DNA from: Melitaea cinxia
Lineage: Eukaryota > Arthropoda > Insecta > Lepidoptera > Nymphalidae
Reading direction: 5' to 3'
Assembly: GCF_905220565.1 (NCBI RefSeq)
Contig: NC_059401.1
Location: 12,892,766-12,956,765 of the forward strand
Length of the DNA stretch: 64,000 nucleotides
Shown here: positions 43,301-55,300 of the stretch, in pieces
Layout of the letters: each line of letters opens with the position of its first letter
Numbering within the stretch: the first letter of the stretch is position 1
Notes under the pieces: generated by a model
The model's input: the letters and a program-made list of their open reading frames with translations, nothing else
What the model was told of the DNA's origin: nothing
The model's database searches: none
Translations under genes and position numbers: made by a program

Positions 43301-46300
43301 GTTGCCTAAGTTACTCTTTATTACATTAACTATCTGCCACTGACAGTCCCGTCAAAATCGGTCCAGCCGTTTCAGAGATTAGCCGAAACAAACAGACAGG
43401 CAGACAGACAAAAATTGTAAAAAAAATTATTTTACCGTGTATACATCGATATACATTTTGTAATAAGCGGTTATTTTATACAAACAGACACTCCAATTTT
43501 ATTTATTTGTCATATTGTGATTATAAAACGGAAATTGATAAGAAAAACAAAACATCGCTTAATTTTTTTTATACAATGATAGGATGCGTGCGCGATTTGA
43601 TGCGTTTGACGACTAATATATCACCTGATTTTAAGTAAAACTGCAGTCTAGGATGGCGCACACTTACCTAGAACTAACCTATTCACTCGCGACCTAAAGA
43701 TCCCCAGGATAGTTTTCCGGAAACACACGTAAAATCGCTTAATTGAAATCAGCGAAGCGCCAAAGGTCGTTAGTGTCAACAAAGCGTGTTTCTTCACTCG
43801 GACTGAATTAACCGCCTAACAATGTGTAATTGATAAATTGTAAACGCAATCACCATGAAATCACCAAAATGCTATTAAGAAAAAAAACTTTAATGTTAAC
43901 TATCCGTATTTTATTAAATAAAAGATCGCTACGCTTCAGCCTGTAATATCCCACTACTGGGCATAGGCCTCTTTCCCAATGTAGGAGGAGGATCAGAGGT
44001 TAATCCACCACGCTGCTCCAATGCGGGTTGGCAGATATATTCCCTACTATCAGTAACGATCGCTATCAGGTGTACATGATAACAACCGGGACCGACGTCT
44101 TAATGTGCTCTCCGAGGCACGGTGGGGAGATCCACAAGGACTGCACAAACACCCAGACCAGCAAACACCTGTATGGCCAGTACAAATGTTTGTCATGTGC
44201 GGGGATTGAACCCGCAACCGCCAGCGCAACAGGTACAATCCATGGCTGTAACCGTTGCGCCCACGCGGCATCAATAATAAAAGATCACAACATATAAATC
44301 AATTTTCTCATATGTACCATTAAATACGTTAACGTACGTAGTGAGTACCTAAATCACCTTAGCTGCCATCACAACGTATGATATCGGTAGGAAAATCATA
44401 ATAATCTGTGTTTCTGATGTGTCCTATCGTACTAATATCAAAAGATTTGACTCTAGTAATCGGTCAGATCTAAGATATAGGTATGTATTTACTTCACAAG
44501 AGTGACTCTTGAAAAAGAGTGATTATTCTGTATTTGATAACTTTATTGGTTTTCATGTGAACAATATGACACACTAATTTATCAATTTTACATTTTCGCT
44601 ACACCATCATATTTTTTTACGGTTGCTATAACACAGGTCATAGTTTCGTTAATGTTTTTTTAACTAGCGCGTAGACACAGATCCCGCTTTCTGCTCTACG
44701 GTTTGCGGGTTCGATTCTTGCCTGAGTCTGGGATTTATCTTAAAATACATATTAAGCGATCTATCACAAAGAAATTGTTAAATACTGATTGATGAACTTA
44801 GATCATTTTCTATATATCACACCTATCTCAACCGACTGAAATATATATTCAATTCAACAATTAAATCTTTCATTTAACACTGCGACTGAAGCTAGCTCCT
44901 AAACGTCGATTGGCCTAGTTTGTGTGTGTTGTTTGTTAATATTGATCATATTTTGACATATTTTTATCTTAACTTATCAATGCCATAATTTTTTTAATAC
45001 GACTTGATCGGCAAACAAGCGTACGGCTCACCTGATGGTAAGCGATTACCGTAGCCTATAGACACCTGCAACACCAGAAGCATCGCAATTGCTTTGCCGG
45101 CCCTACACCCAATCCCTCTCCCCTTCCAGGAGTTTTAATCGCCATACTCACGGCAAGAACACAGCACTGCTTCAAAGCAGTATTATTTAGCTGTGATTTT
45201 CTGTAAGGTACCTGCCCAGTTGTTGGAGAATGCTCTACCTCAGTTAAAATTAACCACATCAACAATACAATCATGACTATACAATCATTTCCTTTAACAT
45301 AACATTTCACAAATAAAAACATTAAATATACGTAATTGTTGAGAGTGAGCATTGTTAACATGACTCGGTAACGACTAGCTGACGTCATGATTAATTTCTA
45401 TGCATAAATAGTGGAATTTTTACTTTTAAAGATCAAAAGTCTGCTACTGTAACGTTTCTGTAAAAATATACTGCTACCCACAATTGGGCGGATAAACACA
45501 TTTAAATCTAATTGAACATAGTTTTAGGCCACAGGTCAGAGAAACATATTGACATTACTAAAACTTCAGCTATAATATTAGTTATAAAATAAACGTTTTT
45601 CTCTAACGCCATAATAACTCATGTACGGAAAAAAAACCAACAAAATAGTAGAATAATTATGAAAGGCCAGGCGTTCAAGTAAATGGCTAGCTATTTCAAC
45701 AAGTCGGGTGAGACATACGTCATTTCCAATTAGTTAATACTATGAAAATGTCGTATATCGCTATCGTAATGTATGAGACATTACATAAGCAATCGAATGA
45801 ATAATAATATATAGTGTAATGTATAGTACAAATATTAATTCATAACTTGTGTAAAATAAAAGAATGTACTAAACAATAACAACCTGAATTACCTTGAATG
45901 TATATCATATTGTTTCTGAACGACATCCGGCGACGGTTGTGTTTGTATTTTTACAATACCGGTAACCTGTATTTACACAATATAAGTATTGTACAACCGC
46001 TCTGGAACACCGACACCGACGGTTCGCGGGTTTGATTCCCGCTCGGGATGGATATTTTTATTTATACGAATTATCTTTCTGGTTTGGATGTCTCTCCTTG
46101 TGGGTCTTCCACTATGCCTCGAGAGCACATTCAGTTGTCGGTCCCGATTGTTACCATACACACCTGATAGTGATCGTTACTCATAGTAGGAAATATACCC
46201 GCAGTGTAGCAGCGTGGTGGATTTAGCTCTAATACTTCTTAACTTTAAGAAATAAATACAAAATAATTTTAACATTTAGAATTTGCGTATATTTTTAGAT

Positions 46301-49300
46301 AAAATTTGTAATAACGAAAAAAGACTCACGAGTAAGTTGTTCAAGTATAATAATAATTCACACTTTTAGAATCATTGCCTTGACATGTATAAATTTGGCT
46401 TATCCTCGTTCGTAATACATATAGATTGGTTAAAATAAAGGTTACGTACAGTGGCAAAAATATATGTTACTATGTGTAATTGTATATGTATAAGAAATAC
46501 TTAGAAGTAATTTTTACTCAATAAGAAAAACTATAAGACAGTGTGCAGCATCAAACATGGGGATCGAGCGCGTGAAAGCTAGCGTATTAGCCACATGTAG
46601 TGACCACTGTGACAATGCGCATGGCCACGCCGAACGACTGCAGCAAATTGAATAATTCTTTTAGTAATGATTGTTACTGTCAAGAGAAGGTTTGAACGGC
46701 AAAACAAATGCTATATGAAGTTTTAGATGTAATATTTACATAATATACAGTAATTTACAGAGAGGGGCAAACAGATATTATTTAATATTTAAGTGTTACA
46801 CAAATTAAAGTCGTTCTTATCTTTTCGACGATAAAACAATTAGCAGTTTGTCAAATTAGCAGACACATGGACAATGTAGATTCGTGTTAATATTAGAAAA
46901 CGAAGAGAAATAATTATATTATTGCGCAAAAATACTTTTACTCTCAAAAAAAAAAGAAGATAATTTCAATTCAAATAAATCCCAGTGAATTGAAGCTATA
47001 TTTATTTGTATCTGGCTATTATTTTCACATCATTGGGTATCACGTAAAATTGTACCTATTTTTAAACCACATTTACATTACGGATTTTCTTTCAAGTGAA
47101 TTATGTAGGAGATGCTTGTTCCAAACGGTTGTGTAACTGGGTTTTTACCCTTGAATTTAATAGTTAGTTTTTACCTACCAACTTAATGAAGTTAGTTTTT
47201 AATATAGGAAATGTTTATATTCTTTTTCATCAGAATTTTAACATTTAATAAAATTTCATTAATTCTACTAATTTCAGTGAATATTAAATTTAATAAAATA
47301 TTATGATGAATAAAGTAGTAATTTAAATTTATTAATATATACCGTAAATTATATACATAATAATTAATTAGTCACTATAACTTAATTAATCAGTATAAAA
47401 AAATAAATTTCAAATTTTAATAACATACAAATATTAAAAGAAAAAAATGTTCCGTTAAATTGTACTTAATAAGTATCAAAATTTAAAATTCAATTAGAAA
47501 TTATGCGTACAATATGCTAGCAAAGGTATTGAGGAACACAGTTACTACTTCTCTTACTCTTCAAGAAATATTTTTAACAATTGTCTCTATGGGAAATGTA
47601 ACCTTTAACATTGCACTAAAATGTAAATAACTACAGTTTTAACGAAAATTTTGACTGCGCTCACGTAAAGTCCGTTTCACACAAACGCTGTAGTCACATG
47701 CACACTCAGTTAACCCATACCTGCATGTGCACGTGTTTTCGTAAGTGAATCAGACGATACTGCTTGTCCGTGGGGCAAAGCGGACATAATTCATGTAGTT
47801 AAGCGTTCTAAGCGCCCTTAGTATTCTAAATAAAAACAAATTATATATGTATACAATTTGTTTAAATCAATTAAATATTCTGCTTGTTACATATAGATAA
47901 CATAATGAAATTGATCAAACAATATCAAGTTCAATAGGAATTCATGTATCTACGGAGTACAAGGTAAACATTTTTACTTAACTGCAAATAACATTATATT
48001 TTACATTAATTATTACAAATAGATAAATAAACAAATATTAGTAAATTAGTTAATGACTTCAAACTAAATTATAAATAAAAATATTGTATTGGAAATATTC
48101 ATATCGCCTTATTTTTTTCTTTTAATATATGAATATAATATGTTTCAAGTTGGATCAAACTGCACGCGGCGCACAGTGAGCTGAAATTCGCGTTTCATAG
48201 TTCAAGTTCACGCCTAAAATGTGTTTACGGTTATAAACCTGAAAGTTCATTATATAAGGCATTTAGCAGTTATTCTCAATCGCATAAAAGCAAAGAAAGC
48301 GTCACTTGAAAAAATAAGTTTGAATGTCTATGAAACGTGAATTTTTAGCCCACTGTGCGTCCGTAGTAGTTTAGAAGTCCATCGTGGACAAACAAAGTGA
48401 CGCTTAATACTTACGGATACTTTCGGTAGTGAAAAATAAATTATAAAAGTTGATAAAAATTAAAATTTATGTAGACATACACTTAAATATTCTAATTTGG
48501 AATCATTAAAGCACATTATTGATTTATTATATTCAAATTAAAAGTCGTATATTTTAATCTGTATGTCACGTGACCTAAAACACGTCCCACCATGGTATGA
48601 CGTCATACGGGAAAAAACAAAGTTTTGTCAGTGCTGTAAACAGCTAGGTACATATCCATCAACTTTAACCAAGGAGTAATAGTTGTGCTCTTTCGTTAGT
48701 GCATTTTTCATTTGTACCTATTAATTTATTAAAATGAAAACCGGTTTTGTAAAAGCAGACAGTACGAATCTGCCAAAAATTGATTCAATGATGGTTGCAA
48801 AGTTTTTTGCATGTAACCGAGACTTCTGTTCTATTGAATTTTTAAATGTTAAAACATCTTTGTACGTATAACTTGTTATATTATACTGATTTTTTATGTA
48901 AGAACCAGGTATATCTAATTTGAAAAAAAAAATGTTAGAAAGTGTTAGATTATGTTTTATTGCTTATGTTACTGCCAAATTAAAACTTAATAGTTTTTTT
49001 TAATGCTAGTATTTGTACAGCTCGACACTACACACCAACGGTAGCTATTGTAATTCATTATTTTACACAAAAACACCAAATATTTGGTGCTGTAAACGTT
49101 GAAGGACAAAGAGTATATATATAAGGTATTGAACTTTTGACGTATTGAACGAGTTCGGTCTTACATACGTCATACACGACTTTTGTTGCTAACAATATTA
49201 CGTCACCAAAATAGCGTTTGCGCGGAAATAAAAAAGGTTTAAAATATAATATAATTTTATGGCATGAAAGCGTATTTATTTTGCCGAAATATATATTTTT

Positions 49301-52300
49301 TGTGGCTTTTATTGGAAAATCAACATTTTGTTTCAAACATAGTGGAATACCCTATTTATATTAAGATTAGATGTTTCGTCTTTTTTTAAGGTTATTGGAG
49401 ACATGAATCAGACAGACCATGAAAATCACAGAAAAAGAACAGTAACCGCTTGAGTGTTACTAACAAATTATTTATTTATTTATTTATTTAATTAGAACCA
49501 CCAAAAGAATTGCATGTTTAAAAAATTTACAATTAGATATATGCAAAGGTATTAAGTATATACATATAATTCCTCTTAAAGGTAGTTACAGCATGCGCTT
49601 TAGACAATTGAGTCATCAGCATCAAAAGATTTTAAACATATAGGATTTAAATTAAAAAAAAAATACATACAAAATAAAGAACTAAATACATAACTATTAC
49701 TATTATAAATTAAGATAAGTTAATATTAGTGCTACATAACTTTTGATTTGAGGAATCAAATGACTTTAATAGTTTCTTTTTAAATACAGCTAAGTTATCT
49801 GCAAAGATGTCTAATGACTTGTTTTTAACTGTAAATTCTCTGTAGAGCCTACTCAGTCTAGGGATGAGGGAATAATAACCGAGGTTTGTTCTCTGGGTTT
49901 TATAAGCAAATAGTGAAAGGGGATATCGTGGTATGCGAGAGGGAACGTTAATTGAAATTTTGCTTAGGAGTTCTGAATTATCCACAGTTCCATTCACTAG
50001 TTTGTGTAAGAATACCATATCAAGTAGCTTGCGCCGGTTAGAGAGTGAGTTTAACCGAAACTTATTTAGCCGTGAGTAGTAGGGCATTCTTTTGTCCTGT
50101 CCAATAGAATAAAATTGCGTAAACCGTCTCTGTATACTTTCCAATCTATCTTTATGGGTCTGGTAGTTAGGGTTCCAAATGAGCGTTCCATATTCTAGCT
50201 TACTCCTTACTAATGTAGTGAATAAAATTTTTTTGGTTTTCAGTTTTTTAAATTGTTTAGAATTTCTAAAAATAAACCCCAACATCTTGCGTGCCGACCT
50301 GCATATGTTATCAATATGTACATTATAACGTAACTTACCATCAATAGTGATACCTAAATCGCGAACATACTCCAATTTCTGTAATTGGTGCGTACCAATA
50401 AAATATTTTCCCTCAACAAAAAATCGTTTACGTGTGAAAGTAATATATGAACATTTGGAAGGGTTAAGCTCCATTCCATTTAACTTACACCATTCGAAAA
50501 CTCTATTGATATCTTCTTGTAAAGACTTAACGTCATGCTTATTTGTAATTTCTTTAGCAAGCTTTAAATCGTCAGCATAAATTAAACATTTGGAATTCTT
50601 GATGCAATTAGTAATGTCGTTAATGAAAATATTAAATAGTAATGGTCCTAAAATTGATCCTTGAGGAACACCAGACACAGCGAGATAAAATAGAGAATTG
50701 TGACCTTTGATAACTACGTATGAGCGTCTGTTGGCTAAATATGAAGAAATCCAAGACAAAAGAGGCCCTCCTATGCCAAAAGTTGAGAGTTTTGCCACCA
50801 GCAGTTTGTGGTTTACCCTGTCAAATGCTTTTGAGAAATCTGTGTAAACTGCATCGACTTGTCTACACGCATCTATAGATGTTGTAACGAAGTTCATGAA
50901 ATTAGCTAGATTTGTTATGGTAGATCTACAGTCAATAAATCCGTGTTGAGATTCTGAGAGAGCATGGTGAACGTGGCGTGACAAGATTGGATGTAGCAAA
51001 GATTCGAAGACTTTCGATAGTGTCGAGAGTATTGATATAGGCCTGTAGTTGGTTATAGATTCACGATCGCCATTCTTATAAACAGGGACTATTCTTGCTA
51101 ACTTCCATATCTCAGGATAAACACCTGTGCATAAAGATTTGTTATATATTAAGTGAAGTGGTAATGATAATGGAACAGCGCATTCCTTAATGAATAAAGG
51201 AGGCAAATTGTCCGGACCTGATCCTTTTCTTACATCAAGTCCTTTCAGCTTTCTGATTATATCCTCAATGGTAATTTTAATATTGCAAATGCTACCTGAG
51301 ATAACATTCAAGACATGTGAGTAATTTTGTGAATATTCACTCGAGTCATAGACTGATGCGAAGAAATCCGCAAAGAGATTGCATAAGCTAGAGCCATCAG
51401 TGGCAATTTTATCACCAAGCTTCATCTTTGCGGGATATGTATTTGTTGACTGCTTCATATTTTTTAGATGAGTCCAGAAACTTTTAGGATTTTTCGTCAA
51501 ATTATCTTCAATTGATGCAATATATCTATCATAACATTCCTTCATTAACTTGTTACTGTCGTTTCTTAGAGATTCAAAATGAATTTTATCAAGTTTGTTT
51601 TTGAATATTTTAAATTTTAACCTGTATTTATTTTTTTTTTCAACATGGAAATTAGTTTATAGTTATACCATATAGGGAATTTACTGTTTTTACGTTTAGT
51701 CTTAGGAACATGTTTTTCAATGATTTCCCTCACTTTATTATAAAATATTGTGAGCATAGAATTGACATTAAAACAATTTGAAAATAAATTAAGCCAAGGT
51801 GTATTATTTAAATCATTGATAATATTACCATAGTTTGCCTTATAGAAGTTTAATCTTTCAGTAGTCTTTTCATCTATATTAGCTAAGTCGCTTTGTTCAA
51901 GACTAACTAATAAGGGTGGATGGTGATTGTCAACTATGCTGATAGGGTTTGGGTATTTGATGACATTGACATGCGTATTACAAGTCAGGACTAAATCAAG
52001 TAATCTTTCATTTGAATTGAAAATGTTATTAAATTGTTTCAAATTATTTTCTTCAATAAAATCAATAAGAGAATTACCAAGACAATTACCATATTCTGGG
52101 TACATATAATTTACTTCTGGTGATACAGACCATGATATACTACTTAAATTAAGATCACCTATAATGAGCACATGTTCATTTGCGTTAATTATTCTAGAGG
52201 TGTTAATTAAAAATGTATTCAGTGCTTCACTTTTGACTGGTGGTGGTATATACACAGCACAAATAGCTATTTGACTAAGTTTATTTTGTATTACTGCATC

Positions 52301-55300
52301 AACTGTCACCCATAGATCCTCGCAAGTACTATCCCACTGTGATAAACGACTAGAACTAATACTACTTTTTACTGCGATCATTATTCCCCCTCCATTACTA
52401 ACCTTTTTAGTATTATTTTGTTTTCTGTCTCTACGATAAACTATATAGCGATTATCAATAAATTCACCATCAAATACTCCGTCATTAAGCCAAGTTTCTG
52501 TTAGTATAATAATATCAAAGTCATTAGATAGAATATTAAGTTTTACCTCGTGTGTTTTGCTTTTGATCCCTCTAACATTTTGATAATATATTTTCAAATT
52601 ATAGAATTTTATATATAATAAATACAAGACTAAATTATTCGAAATTACAGTTCTAAGATTTAAGTTGTTCCAGCTGTTCGATATTCTTTACAACAATACA
52701 TTCAGAGCCATCCGTTTCCCTTAAAAATACACGTCCATTCTTTATCCATACGTATTTGTAATTTAGTTTTTTTGCTGTTATTCTAGCAAAAGCATGTATT
52801 TTTTTTAGTTCAGGCGTCAAGTGGTCCATGACATATATTTGTCTTTTCTCACCAGCTATACCAGCATGGCTTGTATTTAACTTATCCTCTTTATTTTTTT
52901 TATTGAATTTAATTACTCCAGCCAAAAATGTGTCTCGAATACGCGGGCTTGCAAACTTTACGATCACGGAACGTGGGCGGCCATTTGCTGGATTTGTTTT
53001 GGCAATCCTGGTACATCTGTGAATATCAGTGTCCGATATATTATTGCCTATTATTTTACCTATTTGTAAAATAGTATTTGGCAAGTTTTCGGATTTATGT
53101 TCTGGTATACATTGAATTTCCAAATTACTCATCCTTGCGTGCTGTTCCATTAGAGTTAGGCGGCTATTGAGATCAACTACTGTCGATTTCAATTTTACAT
53201 TTTCTTCCTCCAGTGCTTTGACAACAGTTAGCTTTTCTTGAATTTTATTTTTTATGTCCTCATATTGATTATTAATAAAGTTTAATGCATCCTTAATCTC
53301 ATACATTTCTTTACACATTTCACTAGTTTTAATTTCCATTATTTTGTCAAATTTACATTCTATTTTAATCAAAAGTGTGTCCATTTCTTCCTTGACTAGC
53401 TGTTTTAAATTTTCAAGGGTAAAATATTCATGTACCTGTGATGTTGGCTGTACTGAAGGCTGTGGTCGCCTATGCGTGATATTAGAAGATGGACTATCGT
53501 TGATAACGGTAGTTCCACGTGCTGGTGTGTTGCTATTATCACCTTTTGGTTTCTTAGAGCAGCAAGAGGGACAAGACCATTTAGTCTTATACTCTGGTGG
53601 TAGGTCATTAATTTTTTTGTAAGACGTGTTGATACATTCTATGTGATATCGCAGGCCACATGTACCGCATTTAATTACCTCTGTTGCTGAGATGTCGTTG
53701 GTGCATGCTGCGCATTGCTTAAATTTTGATAATTTTGTGTTCATTTCTAATGTAAACTAATAATTTAGAAAATAATTTCCAATTAAACCGTATAAAATAT
53801 ATAAAAGAAAATTTATACGACTTTGACAGTTTGACACTTCTTTTTCTTGAAATATGATGATTTAACGATACTTTTGGATTTAGTTACCCAAACTGAAGAT
53901 CGCTTTGAAAAATTTTATTCGTCGTAGACGAGATAGCCACAAAACGTTGCGTCTACGTTTGCTACCATATCACTTTGATCACAATCTAATTGAACTTTTT
54001 TGGGCTCAAATAAAGGGCTACTTGACAGCAAATAACAAAAGTTATAAAATTAATGAAATTAAAAGGAGTAACTAAATTGGATAGCCAAAAATGTTCGTGA
54101 TGTATCAATAATGTGATAACCAAGATCGAAAAAAAAAATGTATGAAGTCGAAATTTGTGTGCAAAATAATTATGTTAGAGCAGATATTCACGTATCTGCA
54201 GAAAGATCATCAAAAGGAAGTGATGACGACAGTTTTTAAGATTACAAGAATTATACAATAATTATATTTTTATAAGTTCTTATGCATAACATATTTATAC
54301 TATATCCAATATAATATTATATTTTTATTTATTTATGAAAGTATTATTATACATTTATCTTTACAATTTCAAAACAAGAACAAAAGGTTTGGCCCCACCC
54401 GTAATAATAATACATCTCACTCTGTCAATATTGGAAATGTGCGAGAGACATAGCCGATACTCGTTTGTTAAAGAAAGAAAAAACAGACTATAGAAAATGT
54501 AAATTATTGAAATTTGTTAAACCATAATGAACACCCTTCTTCTGTATGGCTGGGAAAAGGAACAACGAAACCAGGCTTGTTAAGTTCTGTTAATTTCGTA
54601 ATATTTTTTTATAAGAGTTATTATATTTAAATTCACTTGAAGTTGATTTTAAATTCTAAAACTAATATCCTTAACATAAAATGCGAGGCGAGAAAATCAC
54701 GCGACTGGTCGCGTGAAGGAAGAAGTCCATCTACTAGTTATTTTAGTTCATGCAACTCAGGATACGGACAAAATGGTCCCATTCAATAGCTGAGAATAAT
54801 GGCATTCATCTTTAATACATGTCCTTGATTTTGGTCTCCACTGTGTTGCTAGCCATATTTGATTACAAGCGTGAAAATCTTACAAACACCGATGTTCGAG
54901 TTCGATTTCCGACCGTAGTAGATATTTTTATTTGTACAATGATTTGTTTCTAGTCTGGGTGTACTTGTAGGTTTCCTCACCTTCCTTTCCAGTTTAATAT
55001 GTAAAGACTGGTGAACTCTCCTAGTAGCTATCTTAAATATTTAGTAACGTGTATCGTTATCGTTTAATCGTTAATCTTTTCTAAAGATGGAAAATATTTT
55101 GCCAAACGATATTTAAACTTGATTGATCCCGGACTTCTCTTTTGTCACTTTAAAATACAACAACCTTCTCGTAGAATAAATCGACGACCGTGATTTGGGT
55201 ACTTGTTTACAAATTAATATTAATTATATTTATTACTAGCTGTGGCCGCGACTTCGTCCGCGTGGAATTTAACAAAAAGATAATGTTCAGTTTGTAGAGC

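Larger units (their letters stand above)
49468..53870 (-). mobile_element. Nearly intact LINE of the jockey/CR1 supergroup
   Basis: Full-length-looking non-LTR retrotransposon within transporter intron 1: a short 5' UTR, ORF1 (53744-52653), ORF2 (about 52627-49710, one frameshift), a 3' UTR and a TAAA-type tail (49468-49491 reads TTATTTATTT on +). The PHD-finger ORF1 and APE endonuclease fit the CR1/jockey group. The 5' border was not found precisely and no target-site duplication was recognised. Confidence 0.88.

Noticed and set aside
44028..44297. ORFs of 89 and 74 codons, one on each strand
   Set aside because: Both lie within a SINE family B copy, and similar frames recur in other copies of that SINE.
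48157..48372. RAG/Transib recombination signal
   Set aside because: CACAGTG is internal to the arms and no nonamer at standard spacing is seen; kept only as an unassigned fold-back.
52828..53622. + strand ORFs opposite LINE ORF1
   Set aside because: They are antisense shadows of the PHD-finger ORF1.
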